DNA from: CP2-2F sp034432555
GTDB taxonomy: Bacteria; Chloroflexota; Anaerolineae; Aggregatilineales; UBA2796
Direction of reading: 5' to 3'
DNA length: 64,000 nucleotides
Assembly (NCBI GenBank): GCA_034432555.1
Contig: DAOUBW010000014.1
Span: 124,001 to 188,000 of the forward strand
The notes beneath the pieces are model-generated. The model was not told the origin of the DNA and made no database searches. It worked only from the letters and a program-made list of their open reading frames with translations. The translations under genes were made by a program, and so were the position numbers. This document shows positions 1 through 8,471 of this stretch, piece after piece (position 1 is the first letter of the stretch; each line of letters opens with the position of its first letter).

Positions 1-612
1 GAAGCTCCCCGCCAGCACCGCGCCCGCGATGGTTGCCGCAGTGTTGCGGCGGCGCACTAAGGTAGCCAGTGCCGCCGTAAAGGTGAGCATAAACCACGCT
101 GAAGGCAGCATATTGAGTGAGCCTTGCAGCAAGCGCCCTTGATCAACCTGAGCGCGGAACGACTCGAACAGCGAGACCGTGCCCGCCAAACCCACATGCC
201 CTATGGCAACCGCCAACACAATCAAGAGTGCAAAGGCGAGCAGTTTTTCGATGACCACTTGCGCCCGTGTGACAGGTGCGCTGAGCAGCACATCCAGAAT
301 GCCGCGATCTTCTTCACCTATCGTCACGCTGACTCCCAGATAGACTGCATAGCCGCACACTGCGATGATCAGCCAGCTAAAGTAGCCGTAGTTGATCAGA
401 CCGGCAGGCGTGGCAAGGAAGGCTGCATCGCCACCGCCCAGCGTGTTAATCAGGAAGGGCAGATTCGCCGCCATTTGCGAGAAAGTCTCCACAATGCGCG
501 AATCGCTCAGGATTGCCACAATGTAGATAGACATCGTCGCCATGATCAGCCCTAATAGGGCTGCACTGCGCCAACTGCGGCGCAATGTCTCCCGAAAGAT
601 TACGCCATTCAT
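1..612 (-). CDS. ABC-2 type transporter permease (partial, cut by window edge)
   Basis: This is an open reading frame running off the left edge; 204 codons are visible. It starts at the ATG at 612, which overlaps the stop of the ATPase gene as ATGA, so the two are translationally coupled. The translation begins MNGVIFRETLRRSWRS, then shows a membrane segment, an extracytoplasmic loop and further hydrophobic segments. The stretch GEEDRGILDVLLSAPVTR is typical of ABC-2 permeases, which carry E-x-x-x-G-T/I-L-x-x-L-L-x-x-P at the cytoplasmic coupling region. Together with the ATPase it should form an exporter in the cytoplasmic membrane. The substrate cannot be read from the sequence. The C-terminus lies outside the window. 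Confidence 0.85.
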   Translation of the reverse strand, partial: MNGVIFRETLRRSWRSAALLGLIMATMSIYIVAILSDSRIVETFSQMAANLPFLINTLGGGDAAFLATPAGLINYGYFSWLIIAVCGYAVYLGVSVTIGEEDRGILDVLLSAPVTRAQVVIEKLLAFALLIVLAVAIGHVGLAGTVSLFESFRAQVDQGRLLQGSLNMLPSAWFMLTFTAALATLVRRRNTAATIAGAVLAGSF

Positions 613-1553
613 CGGACTGCCTCCAGTTTGTGCGCCATATGTGGCGCTGCGTTGCCGTTGCCATCGTAGAAGGTGAGGAACACTTCCTCTAGGCTTGGTT
701 CTTGTACGCGCACATCCACCACATACTGACTGGCGATGGCGCGTAGGATCGGATCGAAATCACCCATCAGGCGGAACTTAAGCACATTCCCTTCGTTGCT
801 CAGCTCCGAAACGCCTGCCACACCTGCTAACAGGCTCGGATTGACTGGCTGGTGGAAGGTGAGCATTACCCAGGTGAAGTTCACACGCATCAGGTCTGCC
901 ACACGCTCCACAGCGCGCAGTTTGCCCTCGCGCAAGATCGCCACACGCTCACAGATCGCCTGCACCTCGCTCAAAATGTGCGAGGAAAGGAAGATCGTTG
1001 CGCCACGTGCTTGCGCCTCGCGCATCAACTGGTGAAAGGTCTGCTGCATCAGGGGATCGAGTCCGTTGGTCGGTTCATCCAAGATGAGCAGTTCTGGTTG
1101 GTGCATCAGGGCAAGGATCAAGCCCAACTTGCGCTTGTTGCCGCTTGAATAGCTCCGCATGACCTTGCTAGGGTCAAAGGCAAGCCGATCAATCAATTGG
1201 CGGATGTAGGGCTTTTGCACATTGCCGCGCAGTGCCGCCATATAGTTGATGATCTGCTGCCCGGTCTGGTTTTCCCAGAGGTTAAGCTCGCTCGGCAGAA
1301 AGCCCACGCGCCGCCGAATCGCTAGCGAGTGTGCCTGTACATCCATGCCAAGCATTTGCGCGCTGCCCGTTGTCGGGCGGATGAAATCCAGCAGCAGGCG
1401 GATGGTGGTCGTTTTGCCCGCACCATTTGGACCGAGATAGCCGAAAATTTCCCCCTTGTTGACGGTTAGGTTTAGGTCGGTAAGGGCAGATTGCCCTGTG
1501 CGCCCATAGCGCCTGCCCAAGCCCGAAGTTTGAATAGCGGCTACAGCACTCAT
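609..1553 (-). CDS. ABC transporter ATP-binding protein (exporter type)
   Basis: This 314-residue ATPase energises the ABC-2 permease encoded just downstream. Walker A is GPNGAGKTT (residues 41-49), the signature is YSSGN (135-139), Walker B is LLILDEP (155-161) and the switch histidine is H192 (SSH). About 80 residues after the H-loop form the extra C-terminal domain usual in DrrA/CcmA-like exporter ATPases. The ATG at 1553 is preceded by a strong GGGAGGAG ribosome site (1563-1570 on the other strand). Its stop overlaps the permease start by four bases. Drug, lipid or peptide export are all possible; nothing visible picks one. Confidence 0.92.
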   Translation of the reverse strand: MSAVAAIQTSGLGRRYGRTGQSALTDLNLTVNKGEIFGYLGPNGAGKTTTIRLLLDFIRPTTGSAQMLGMDVQAHSLAIRRRVGFLPSELNLWENQTGQQIINYMAALRGNVQKPYIRQLIDRLAFDPSKVMRSYSSGNKRKLGLILALMHQPELLILDEPTNGLDPLMQQTFHQLMREAQARGATIFLSSHILSEVQAICERVAILREGKLRAVERVADLMRVNFTWVMLTFHQPVNPSLLAGVAGVSELSNEGNVLKFRLMGDFDPILRAIASQYVVDVRVQEPSLEEVFLTFYDGNGNAAPHMAHKLEAVR

Positions 1554-1596
1554 GGCGTTGAACTCCTCCCATACGACAGCCGAAGGAAGGCGACAA

Positions 1597-1695
1597 AATT
1601 TACCCCACCCTAAATCCCGCCCCGCACGCAGGGCGGGACTTTATGCCGCTTCTGATTCCCTTTCCTTGCTTTGCGGGCTTAGGGGTAGGTGGGCA
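1597..1695. repeat. Dispersed repeat, copy A (partial)
   Basis: This copy begins with AATTTACCCCACCCTAAATC, followed by a GC-rich inverted stretch (CCCGCCCCGC ... GCAGGGCGGGA) and then CTGATTCCCTTTCCTTGC. The same order of blocks occurs at 53544-53693 (same orientation) and 16384-16519 (reverse orientation). Copy A lacks the terminal ACACAATTCACC block seen in the other two and diverges after about 100 nt. It lies between genes and carries no open frame of its own, so it is a small non-autonomous or extragenic repeat. Confidence 0.75.
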
Positions 1696-1796
1696 TCCTT
1701 TTAATGAGTCACAGCTTCCCGCAAAAGTTAGTATCGCTCCCTCAGCAGTTACTACAGCTGAAGGTCATCATACGCCCGATTCGCGCCGCTATAAGA

Positions 1797-1924
1797 CCCC
1801 TAAAAGTTAGGGGACTGATACGAAATTATGCGCGCAAAAGCAGCGTATAACCGCTGCCAGAGAGAGTTTCAAAACTTGTGTAAGACAAAACGTTCTGCCT
1901 GTGCGCTACGCGCTCCACAGGCAG
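1797..1924. other. Cluster of three short perfect hairpins in a gene-free region
   Basis: The 500 nt between 1554 and 2053 hold no convincing gene. Besides repeat copy A they contain CCCCTAA-aag-TTAGGGG (1797-1813), GCAGCG-6 nt-CGCTGC (1840-1857) and CTGCCTGTG-12 nt-CACAGGCAG (1895-1903/1916-1924), all perfectly paired. None is followed by a clear T-run on either strand. They could be part of a structured RNA or of RNA-processing sites between two minus-strand genes. No known RNA family was recognised. Confidence 0.4.
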
Positions 1925-2013
1925 TGATTTCGAGGGGACTTTCCTCGCATGTGAGGTTTTAATAGGGCTGGGGAGGCGATAAGGCGTATCCGACGAAGAG
2001 TGCAATTTCACAC

Positions 2014-2039
2014 AGCGGGTCGGATATATCCAACCCGCT
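2014..2039 (-). terminator. Hairpin just downstream of the thioredoxin/NHL gene
   Basis: A 26-nt near-perfect palindrome: AGCGGGT, one mismatch, GGA-TATA-TCC, one mismatch, ACCCGCT. It begins 15 nt past the stop of the minus-strand gene ending at 2054. There is no good U-run after it, so it may be a weak or factor-assisted terminator, or a 3' end stabiliser. The GGGTCGG...TATCC core resembles the hairpin at 6940-6961. Confidence 0.45.
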
Positions 2040-2053
2040 AGACGCAAGTCAAA

Positions 2054-4123
2054 TTAATCAAGCTGCGGCGGCACCAACAAATAGCTGATGGCTACCTCTG
2101 GCGCGCCTTCAGCCGCCACACGCAGCGGCAGTTCAAAGCGCACGAAAGCAGGGAAGCACAGCGTTTCGTTGACCGCCTCACAGTAGAAGATGGCGGCATC
2201 TAGGGTGATGAGCGCCTCACCTTCGCTGAGCGCAATTGGCATTTGCACGGGCATCGGCGGTGTGACGATGCTCAGGTTGTTATCGGCGGCTGCCACACGC
2301 GCTATCGGCGTGTTGTTATAGAAGCGTAGCGTGAACGGCGCCTGATCGTTCTGCTTGTAGCCTTCGGGAAGCTGGATGTTCAGCCTGATGCGGCTGATGC
2401 CTGCCGCAACGGTGAGCGGTTCAAGGCGCACCACTGTGCCGAAAAAGTCAGCGGGTGGCGTCTCGGAGTCGGTAGCGGTGGCAGCTTCAGGCATGGCAAG
2501 GCGCTCTGGGTTCGGGAAAATCAGGGTGCTAACGCTACCTGCTGCCAAATCCACCACACGGATCGCGTCGTTGTTGGTATCCGCCACATAGAGTTTGCCA
2601 TCGGCATAGCTAATGCCGCCCGGCTCCCAAAACTGCGGCGCCTGCCCATCGCGCAAGCCCGCGCCACTGCCAAACAAGGTGCGGCTCTCGCGTGTGAGCG
2701 GATCGATCACCTTGATCTTGTGGTTATAGGTATCTGCCACGTAGAGCTTGCCGTCCGCGCCAATGGTCAAGCCGAGCGCGTGCTGCAAGCGCACCGCATC
2801 GCCTAGCCCGTCTACGTCGCCAAAGTCGAACAGTCCTGTACCAACAATCGTCTCGACGCGCCCAGCGGCGAGGTCAACTTTGCGAATGGCGCTGGATTCA
2901 GCATCGGCAAAGTATAACACATCGTCCGTGCCAACAATGCCGCTGGGCTGTGCCAGTTCGCTCTCCAGCAGCGCGCCATCCACAATGCCTTCGCGCCCGC
3001 TGCCCACGAAGGGCGCCACCTGTCCGCTGGCAAGGTCAAGCGCCCAAAGCTGGTGCGGACCTGCCATCGCAATATACAGCACGCCCTCACGGTAGAAGAC
3101 ATCCCACGGCGAGTTGAGCGCCGTCTCGCGCCCTGCACCGCCGCGCAGCCGATTGCCCCAGTCACGGTTTTGCGCGCCCGTGCCAGCAAGCGTCCGCACG
3201 CTGCCAGCGCGCAGATCAACGGCACGGATGGCATGGTTGCCCGTATCTGCCACATAGAGCGTCTCGCCATCGGCGCTCAGCGCCATGCCATGCACCCAGT
3301 TGAAGGCTGCCTCTGTGAAACTGCCATCACGCAGGGCTGCCGCGCCACTGCCAATGACCGCCTGAATGGTGTAGGTTGCCAAGTCCGCCACGATCACGCG
3401 GTTGTGGCTGGTATCTGCGATGAATAGCCGTCCGCCGCGTGAGTCTGCCAGCACTTTGCTCGGAAACGAGAGCAGCGACGGCGCACGCCGATCAAGTTCG
3501 GGCGTCAGGCGCAGCGGCGTGCGGTCAATCATGCCCTTTGCCTCAAATTCGGCGATCATGCCTGCAATGGCGGGCTGCATCGCCTCATAAACGCCTTCGC
3601 CACTGTAGTAGCCTAATACTTTACCCTGCGGATCAATCAGCATGAAGGTCGGCCACGCCCGCACGCCATAAACTTGCCAAATGGCAAAGTTGCGGTCATT
3701 GACGACGGGATGCTCCACACCGTAGCGCTTCACAATGTAGCGGATGTTCTCAGTCTCGCCTTCGTTGGCAAACTTGGCGCTATGCACACCAATCACCACC
3801 AATTCATCGGGAAACTCTGCCTCTAGCCGCTTGAGATCAGGGATGACATGAATGCAGTTGATGCAGCCATACGTCCAGAAATCCAGCAGCACAACCTTGC
3901 CACGCAGTTCGGTCATGCTCAAGGGTTGTGGCACATTCAACCAATCCAAGCCGACGGGAAAATCCGGCGCACGCACCTTGCCGGCGTAGCTTTGCAGCGG
4001 GGTGGCGGTCACCGTAACATCTCCTTGTGCTAAGCCGACCTGCAGCGGCGTGATTGGGTCTGCCAAGAGCAGCAGCCCGAAAAGCGCCAACAGGGCGGCG
4101 AAAATCATACCAATACGGCGCAT
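2054..4123 (-). CDS. Secreted thioredoxin-fold / NHL-propeller / DsbD-N-like fusion protein
   Basis: This 689-residue exported protein has an N-terminal signal peptide (about 1-33) followed by a TlpA/thioredoxin-like domain with the redox motif C87-I-N-C90 (context DFWTYGCINCIHVIPDL). A six-bladed NHL-type propeller follows (about 190-540), with repeated 'DLAxGxVxTxxGxG' and 'LYVADTxNHxIrxVD' units. The C-terminal ~120 residues resemble the N-terminal domain of DsbD, including a cysteine pair (C648, C656) in FYC...LCFP. The thioredoxin-NHL order matches NHLRC2-like proteins; the extra DsbD-like module is unusual. A role in extracytoplasmic thiol exchange is inferred. It is monocistronic, with its own promoter at 4162-4191. 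Confidence 0.85.
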   Translation of the reverse strand: MRRIGMIFAALLALFGLLLLADPITPLQVGLAQGDVTVTATPLQSYAGKVRAPDFPVGLDWLNVPQPLSMTELRGKVVLLDFWTYGCINCIHVIPDLKRLEAEFPDELVVIGVHSAKFANEGETENIRYIVKRYGVEHPVVNDRNFAIWQVYGVRAWPTFMLIDPQGKVLGYYSGEGVYEAMQPAIAGMIAEFEAKGMIDRTPLRLTPELDRRAPSLLSFPSKVLADSRGGRLFIADTSHNRVIVADLATYTIQAVIGSGAAALRDGSFTEAAFNWVHGMALSADGETLYVADTGNHAIRAVDLRAGSVRTLAGTGAQNRDWGNRLRGGAGRETALNSPWDVFYREGVLYIAMAGPHQLWALDLASGQVAPFVGSGREGIVDGALLESELAQPSGIVGTDDVLYFADAESSAIRKVDLAAGRVETIVGTGLFDFGDVDGLGDAVRLQHALGLTIGADGKLYVADTYNHKIKVIDPLTRESRTLFGSGAGLRDGQAPQFWEPGGISYADGKLYVADTNNDAIRVVDLAAGSVSTLIFPNPERLAMPEAATATDSETPPADFFGTVVRLEPLTVAAGISRIRLNIQLPEGYKQNDQAPFTLRFYNNTPIARVAAADNNLSIVTPPMPVQMPIALSEGEALITLDAAIFYCEAVNETLCFPAFVRFELPLRVAAEGAPEVAISYLLVPPQLD

Positions 4124-4161
4124 AGTTGCCTCAAAAATACTTCACAAACTCGCTCTGGCTA

Positions 4162-4191
4162 AGTATAGTGGAAGCGGGCAAGGCTTGGCAA
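4162..4191 (-). promoter_or_regulatory. Sigma-70-like promoter for the thioredoxin/NHL gene
   Basis: Read on the minus strand: TTGCCA (4191-4186), an 18-nt spacer, then TATACT (4167-4162). It lies about 40 nt upstream of the ATG at 4123. Position, spacing and hexamers agree with a housekeeping promoter; no start-site data are available. Confidence 0.55.
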
Positions 4192-4324
4192 GCAATGCTC
4201 ACCTGTGGCTTAGCTTGTTCGGCGGGCGAAATTCGCGGCTGTGCTAAGTGCGCCTTTCTAGAGCATTCCGTGTAGATTAGGCTATACTAGTAGCCGTAGA
4301 CTGCACACCAAACAGGACGCACGC

Positions 4325-6925
4325 ATGACTGATCAGCCTGAATACACCGATCTGCACGCTGAGGCTGCCGAATCGCCACCGCCTGAAGCTACCGATGATC
4401 TGCCAAAGACGATCCCAGAGGACTCCTTCAGCGCGCCGCCTTATGCAGGTGATCCCAACTTGGCGGAACTGCTTGGGCGCTTTGTGCGTGCGCCGCGCCA
4501 AACCTTTGAACTGCTGCGCGGCACCCTCTATGAACTGCCCGAAGATCGGTCTACACCTACCACACACAGCGCAGACTCAGTGGCAGGGCAGGCATTAACA
4601 GCAAGCACTGCGCGCACAGGTGGCACAGCGGCAGGGCGGGCGCTGCTAGGCGGGTTGTTTCAAACGCCGCCGCTGCCCGTGACCTCGCGCCAGGCGCTTT
4701 TGGCAGTTGGCATAGCGGCACTGGTCTTGGTGGCGTTTGTTGGATCGGCGGGCTTGCAGTCACCAGAGGCGCGCCGCAGCCTTGATCTGCCCTTTGGCGG
4801 CTTCCTGTTGATCCTCACACTTGGCATTGCGGCGGTTGTCGCAGCCGTCAACGGCTTTGGCTTGCCGTTGCGCCGCCTACCACGCCTAGCGTTACCACAA
4901 ACACCGCCTGTCTCGGCAGCCTTCAGCGCACCGCTGGATCGGTTTCTGGCGGCGCACGGCTTGCGTTTGGTCTTAGTGGTGATCGGCATCCTCAGCAGCC
5001 TTGCCGCATGGCTTTTCAATGCCAACAATCAGTTCACCACCTTTGGCACGCTGGCATGGTTCGCCAGCATCGCGGTGTGGGTGGGCGTCTTCCTGCCGCG
5101 TGGTCAGGGCAATTGGCTGGTCAATGCCCTCAACAGCCTACGCAAACGCCTTAACACCACCTTCCGCGTGCGGTGGTCATGGACGGTGGCGGCATTGGTA
5201 GCGATTCTGACGCTTGGCGCGTGGCTGCGCGTGGGCGATCTCGCCCTCTACTTGCCAGACATGACTAGCGATCATGTGGAGAAAGCGCTTGACGCACAAA
5301 AAGTGCTGAACGGTGATCGCTCGGTCTTTTTCCCGAACAACGGCGGGCGCGAAGTCTTTCAGATGTACTTCATCGCCTTCTTGCATCAGGTGACGGGCAT
5401 TCCAATCAGCTTTGAGCTGATCAAACTTGCCAGCGCGCTAGAAGGCTTGCTAACCATTCTGCTTGCCTATTGGCTTGGGCGCGCCATGTTCGGCGAGGAG
5501 AATCGGCAGCTTGGCAATTTGGTGGGCGTGTTGATGGCGGCGATGATCGCGGTGAGCTATTGGCACGTGCTGCTCTCGCGCTTGGGCTTGCGGATCATTT
5601 TAACGCCGCTGCTGGTCACCTTTATTTTGATCTTTTTGGCGCGTGGTATTCGCTATAATCGGCGCGGCGATTGGATTATCAGTGGCTTGGCGCTCGGCAT
5701 CGGCTTATATTTCTATCAAGCGGTGCGGATGGTGCCGCTGTTGGTGATTGCCGCGCTGTTGATTGCGTTGGTGCTGCGCGCACGCAGTTGGCAGGCAGTG
5801 CGCGCCTATCTCTTTAACGCAACGGCGCTGGTCGTGATCTCGGTGGCGGTCTTTATTCCACTGGCGCGCTACTTCTACGATTTTCCTGAGTTCTTTCTGG
5901 AGCGCACAACAGGGCGCATTTTCGGCGAGGACATCATCGAGATTCGTAACAGTGAGGGTGAGGTGATCGGGCAGCGGGCTGCCCTTGTGGAAGATCGTAT
6001 TGAGGCGTTCCAGAAGAACATCAGCGTGTTTGGTGAAACACTGCGCCGTTCGCTGTTGATGTTCAACTTTCGGGGCGATACAGCCTGGATCACCGGCGAT
6101 CCTGACGGCACGCCGCAGCTTGATCCCTACAGCGGCGCCTTTTTCGTGCTGGGCTTGGGAATGCTATTTGGGCGTGCGGTGCGGCGGCGTGATCCGGCTG
6201 AGTGGCTGCTGCCCATCGGCATCCTGATCATGATCTTGCCTTCGGCGTTAGCGCTCGCCTTTCTGATTGAGGTGCCTAGCGCAACACGTGCCAGTGGCGC
6301 GCTGCCGTTGGTCTATCTGGTAGCAGCCTTTGGCATGGCGGTTGCCCTGATCGGCATTACGCAAGGGCTGCCGCGCTTGTGGCTGCGCCGCCTTGTGTAC
6401 GCTGTTGCGGTGATCGTGCTGCTGGTCAGCGCCTCGATCAACTATGAGCGCTACTTTGTGGATGCCATGCGCGATTACCGCAATTCCACGCTGCCACACC
6501 GTCAGGTAGGGCTGATCATGCGCGGCTTTGCCGAAAGCACCGGCGCGCTTGGCAACGCCTTTATGATCGCCTTTCCCAATTGGTTGGATCATCGTGCGCT
6601 AGCAATCGAGGCGGGCGATCCGCAGTGGGGCAACGGCGTGCTGCGCGAAGATGTGATCAGGCGCATCCTCGATTTCATGCGCTTCAATCTGGGGACGCGC
6701 TTTGAGCTGCGCCCAGATCGGCAGATGCTCTTTTTCTTTAACCCTGCCGATGAAACACTGGTTGAGGAACTCGCCGCGGTCTTTCCGAATGGCACCGTCA
6801 TCCGCATTCCTGCCTTCAAAGCAGACCGCGATTTCAACCTGTATGTAACACCGCCGTTGGGCTGCGCATGGGTGCAGGAATACCTTGGGCAGGTCAGTTC
6901 TTACTGTGTTGATGGCGTTGAGTGA
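4325..6925 (+). CDS. GT39-type (ArnT/PMT-like) membrane glycosyltransferase
   Basis: This 866-residue polytopic membrane protein has a ~120-residue polar N-terminus and about a dozen hydrophobic segments. The loop after the catalytic-side helix reads YLPDMTSDHVEKALDAQ, with acidic residues in the position expected for the catalytic aspartate of the GT-C fold. It is followed by PNNGGREVFQMYFIAFL and a run of helices typical of family 39 dolichyl/undecaprenyl-phosphate sugar transferases. The last ~150 residues form a soluble extracytoplasmic domain. The likely role is transfer of a sugar from a lipid carrier to a protein, lipid or glycan outside the membrane; the acceptor is unknown. A TATACT box at 4283-4288 may be its -10 element. 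No glycan operon surrounds it. Confidence 0.8.
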   Translation: MTDQPEYTDLHAEAAESPPPEATDDLPKTIPEDSFSAPPYAGDPNLAELLGRFVRAPRQTFELLRGTLYELPEDRSTPTTHSADSVAGQALTASTARTGGTAAGRALLGGLFQTPPLPVTSRQALLAVGIAALVLVAFVGSAGLQSPEARRSLDLPFGGFLLILTLGIAAVVAAVNGFGLPLRRLPRLALPQTPPVSAAFSAPLDRFLAAHGLRLVLVVIGILSSLAAWLFNANNQFTTFGTLAWFASIAVWVGVFLPRGQGNWLVNALNSLRKRLNTTFRVRWSWTVAALVAILTLGAWLRVGDLALYLPDMTSDHVEKALDAQKVLNGDRSVFFPNNGGREVFQMYFIAFLHQVTGIPISFELIKLASALEGLLTILLAYWLGRAMFGEENRQLGNLVGVLMAAMIAVSYWHVLLSRLGLRIILTPLLVTFILIFLARGIRYNRRGDWIISGLALGIGLYFYQAVRMVPLLVIAALLIALVLRARSWQAVRAYLFNATALVVISVAVFIPLARYFYDFPEFFLERTTGRIFGEDIIEIRNSEGEVIGQRAALVEDRIEAFQKNISVFGETLRRSLLMFNFRGDTAWITGDPDGTPQLDPYSGAFFVLGLGMLFGRAVRRRDPAEWLLPIGILIMILPSALALAFLIEVPSATRASGALPLVYLVAAFGMAVALIGITQGLPRLWLRRLVYAVAVIVLLVSASINYERYFVDAMRDYRNSTLPHRQVGLIMRGFAESTGALGNAFMIAFPNWLDHRALAIEAGDPQWGNGVLREDVIRRILDFMRFNLGTRFELRPDRQMLFFFNPADETLVEELAAVFPNGTVIRIPAFKADRDFNLYVTPPLGCAWVQEYLGQVSSYCVDGVE

Positions 6926-6939
6926 AGATAGTGAAGATG

Positions 6940-6961
6940 TGGGTCGGGCTTATCCGACCCA
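6940..6961. terminator. Hairpin between convergent genes
   Basis: A perfect 8-bp stem, TGGGTCGG-gcttat-CCGACCCA, in the 46-nt gap between the glycosyltransferase stop (6925) and the gltX stop (6972). The position suggests a shared bidirectional terminator, though neither side has a strong T-run. The core sequence recurs in the hairpin at 2014-2039. Confidence 0.55.
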
Positions 6962-6971
6962 TGAATGTGCC

Positions 6972-8471
6972 TCAGGCGGCGGCGATGTGCGCGAGGGCTG
7001 CCCGTAGGCGTGCTTGTGCCTCGCCCACGCTGATCAGCGCCAGAACATCGGTCAGGTGCGCGCCGCCTGTGGTGCCTGTCAGCGCGGCGCGGATCGGCGG
7101 CAGAATCTGCTTGCCACCCAAGTTATGCGCCTGCTTCAAGTGATCACGTAAACCTTTCAGCACAGTTTCCGCCTCAGCATGGGTGAGCTGGTCTGCCTGT
7201 GGCAGCGCCTCCAACAGCGCCTTGATGGCTAAAGCTGCCGCCTCACTGTGCAAGGCTGCCGCTGCTTCAGGTGTGAAGGCATCAGGCGTGGCTAGGGCAA
7301 AGCGCGCCGATTCAGCCACCTCACCAACGGCGGTCAGCTCATCGCGCACGGCATTCATAAGCGCCTCTAGCCATGCCGCATCGTCAAGCTGCGGCGCGTT
7401 CGGATAGGCTTCCCGCAGATAAGGCAGCGCCAGCGACGCAAGTTCGGCGGCGGAAAGGCGCTTCATGTGCTGCTGGTTGAACCAATTCAGGCGATCCACA
7501 TCAAAGACGCCGGGACTGGTGCTGAGCCGATCCAGCGAGAAGCGCGCCGCGATTTCTTCCCGCGTCATGATCTCATCGGTGCTGCCCGGATGCCAGCCCA
7601 AGAAGGCGAGGAAGTTAAAGACAGCCTGCGGCAAATAGCCGCGTTGCCGCAGGGTTGCCACGCGCAGCATTTCGGCATACTCAGCATACTCGGCAGATTG
7701 ATCAGCGTCGCTGCGTTTCTTGATCTTGCGGCGTTCATAGTCAGTCACTAAGGGCAAATGCACAAAGATCGGTGCTTGCCAGTTCAAGGCAGCGTACAAA
7801 TTGGTGTGGATGGGCGTCGAAGGCAGCCACTCATCAGCGCGGATGATATGCGTAATGCCCATATCATGATCGTCAATGACCGACGCCAAATGGTAGGTCG
7901 GGAAGCCATCCGATTTGACGATGATCGGATCGCCCTGATCGGCATTCTCAAAGCGGATGGCGCCGCGCAGCAGATCATGTACAACGGTATCGCCGCTTTC
8001 GGGCATGGCAAAGCGGATTACACGGTTTTCGCCCGCACTGAGGGCGCGGCGGCGGCAGTGGTTATCGTAGCGCGGCTTCTGACCGCGTGCCTGCTGGGTG
8101 CGCCGCACAATCTCTAGGCGTTCGGGCGTGCAGTCGCAGTAGTAGGCGCGTCCGCTGCTGATGAGTGTCTGCGCGATCTCGGTGTAGCGCGCCAAGTTGT
8201 TGGATTGCACATAGCGCGTGCCGTTGACCTTATCAGGTCCTTCATCCCAATCCAGACCGAGCCAGCGCAGCGCGTCCATCAGCTCATTTTGGGCGCCTTC
8301 CACAAGGCGTTCGCGGTCGGTATCTTCAATGCGTAGGATGAATTGTCCGCCGGTGTGGCGCGCCCACAGCCACGCAAAGAGGGCAGTTCGCAAGTTGCCC
8401 AGATGGGTGCGTCCGGTTGGGCTGGGCGCGTAGCGGGTGCGGGCGGGTGTTGGTTCGCTCACGGGTCTCAC
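6972..8471 (-). CDS. gltX: Glutamyl-tRNA synthetase
   Basis: This 499-residue class I aminoacyl-tRNA synthetase charges tRNA-Glu with glutamate in the cytoplasm. The N-terminus carries RYAPSPTGRTHLGNLRTALF, with the HIGH-type motif HLGN at 23-26. A CDC...C cluster (YYCDCTPERLE ... NHCRR) fits the zinc-binding insertion found in many GluRS enzymes. The KMSKS-type loop reads K249-I-K-K-R253, so the usual serine is lysine, which is worth checking. The C-terminal anticodon-binding domain is present and the length is normal. The ATG overlaps the stop of the upstream PIN-TRAM gene (ATGA), so it is the second gene of a two-gene operon. Confidence 0.95.
   Translation of the reverse strand: MRPVSEPTPARTRYAPSPTGRTHLGNLRTALFAWLWARHTGGQFILRIEDTDRERLVEGAQNELMDALRWLGLDWDEGPDKVNGTRYVQSNNLARYTEIAQTLISSGRAYYCDCTPERLEIVRRTQQARGQKPRYDNHCRRRALSAGENRVIRFAMPESGDTVVHDLLRGAIRFENADQGDPIIVKSDGFPTYHLASVIDDHDMGITHIIRADEWLPSTPIHTNLYAALNWQAPIFVHLPLVTDYERRKIKKRSDADQSAEYAEYAEMLRVATLRQRGYLPQAVFNFLAFLGWHPGSTDEIMTREEIAARFSLDRLSTSPGVFDVDRLNWFNQQHMKRLSAAELASLALPYLREAYPNAPQLDDAAWLEALMNAVRDELTAVGEVAESARFALATPDAFTPEAAAALHSEAAALAIKALLEALPQADQLTHAEAETVLKGLRDHLKQAHNLGGKQILPPIRAALTGTTGGAHLTDVLALISVGEAQARLRAALAHIAAA

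Noticed and set aside
1826..2047. 73-codon open frame on the minus strand in the gene-free gap
   Set aside because: It covers the four hairpins, has no ribosome site and no plausible protein composition.
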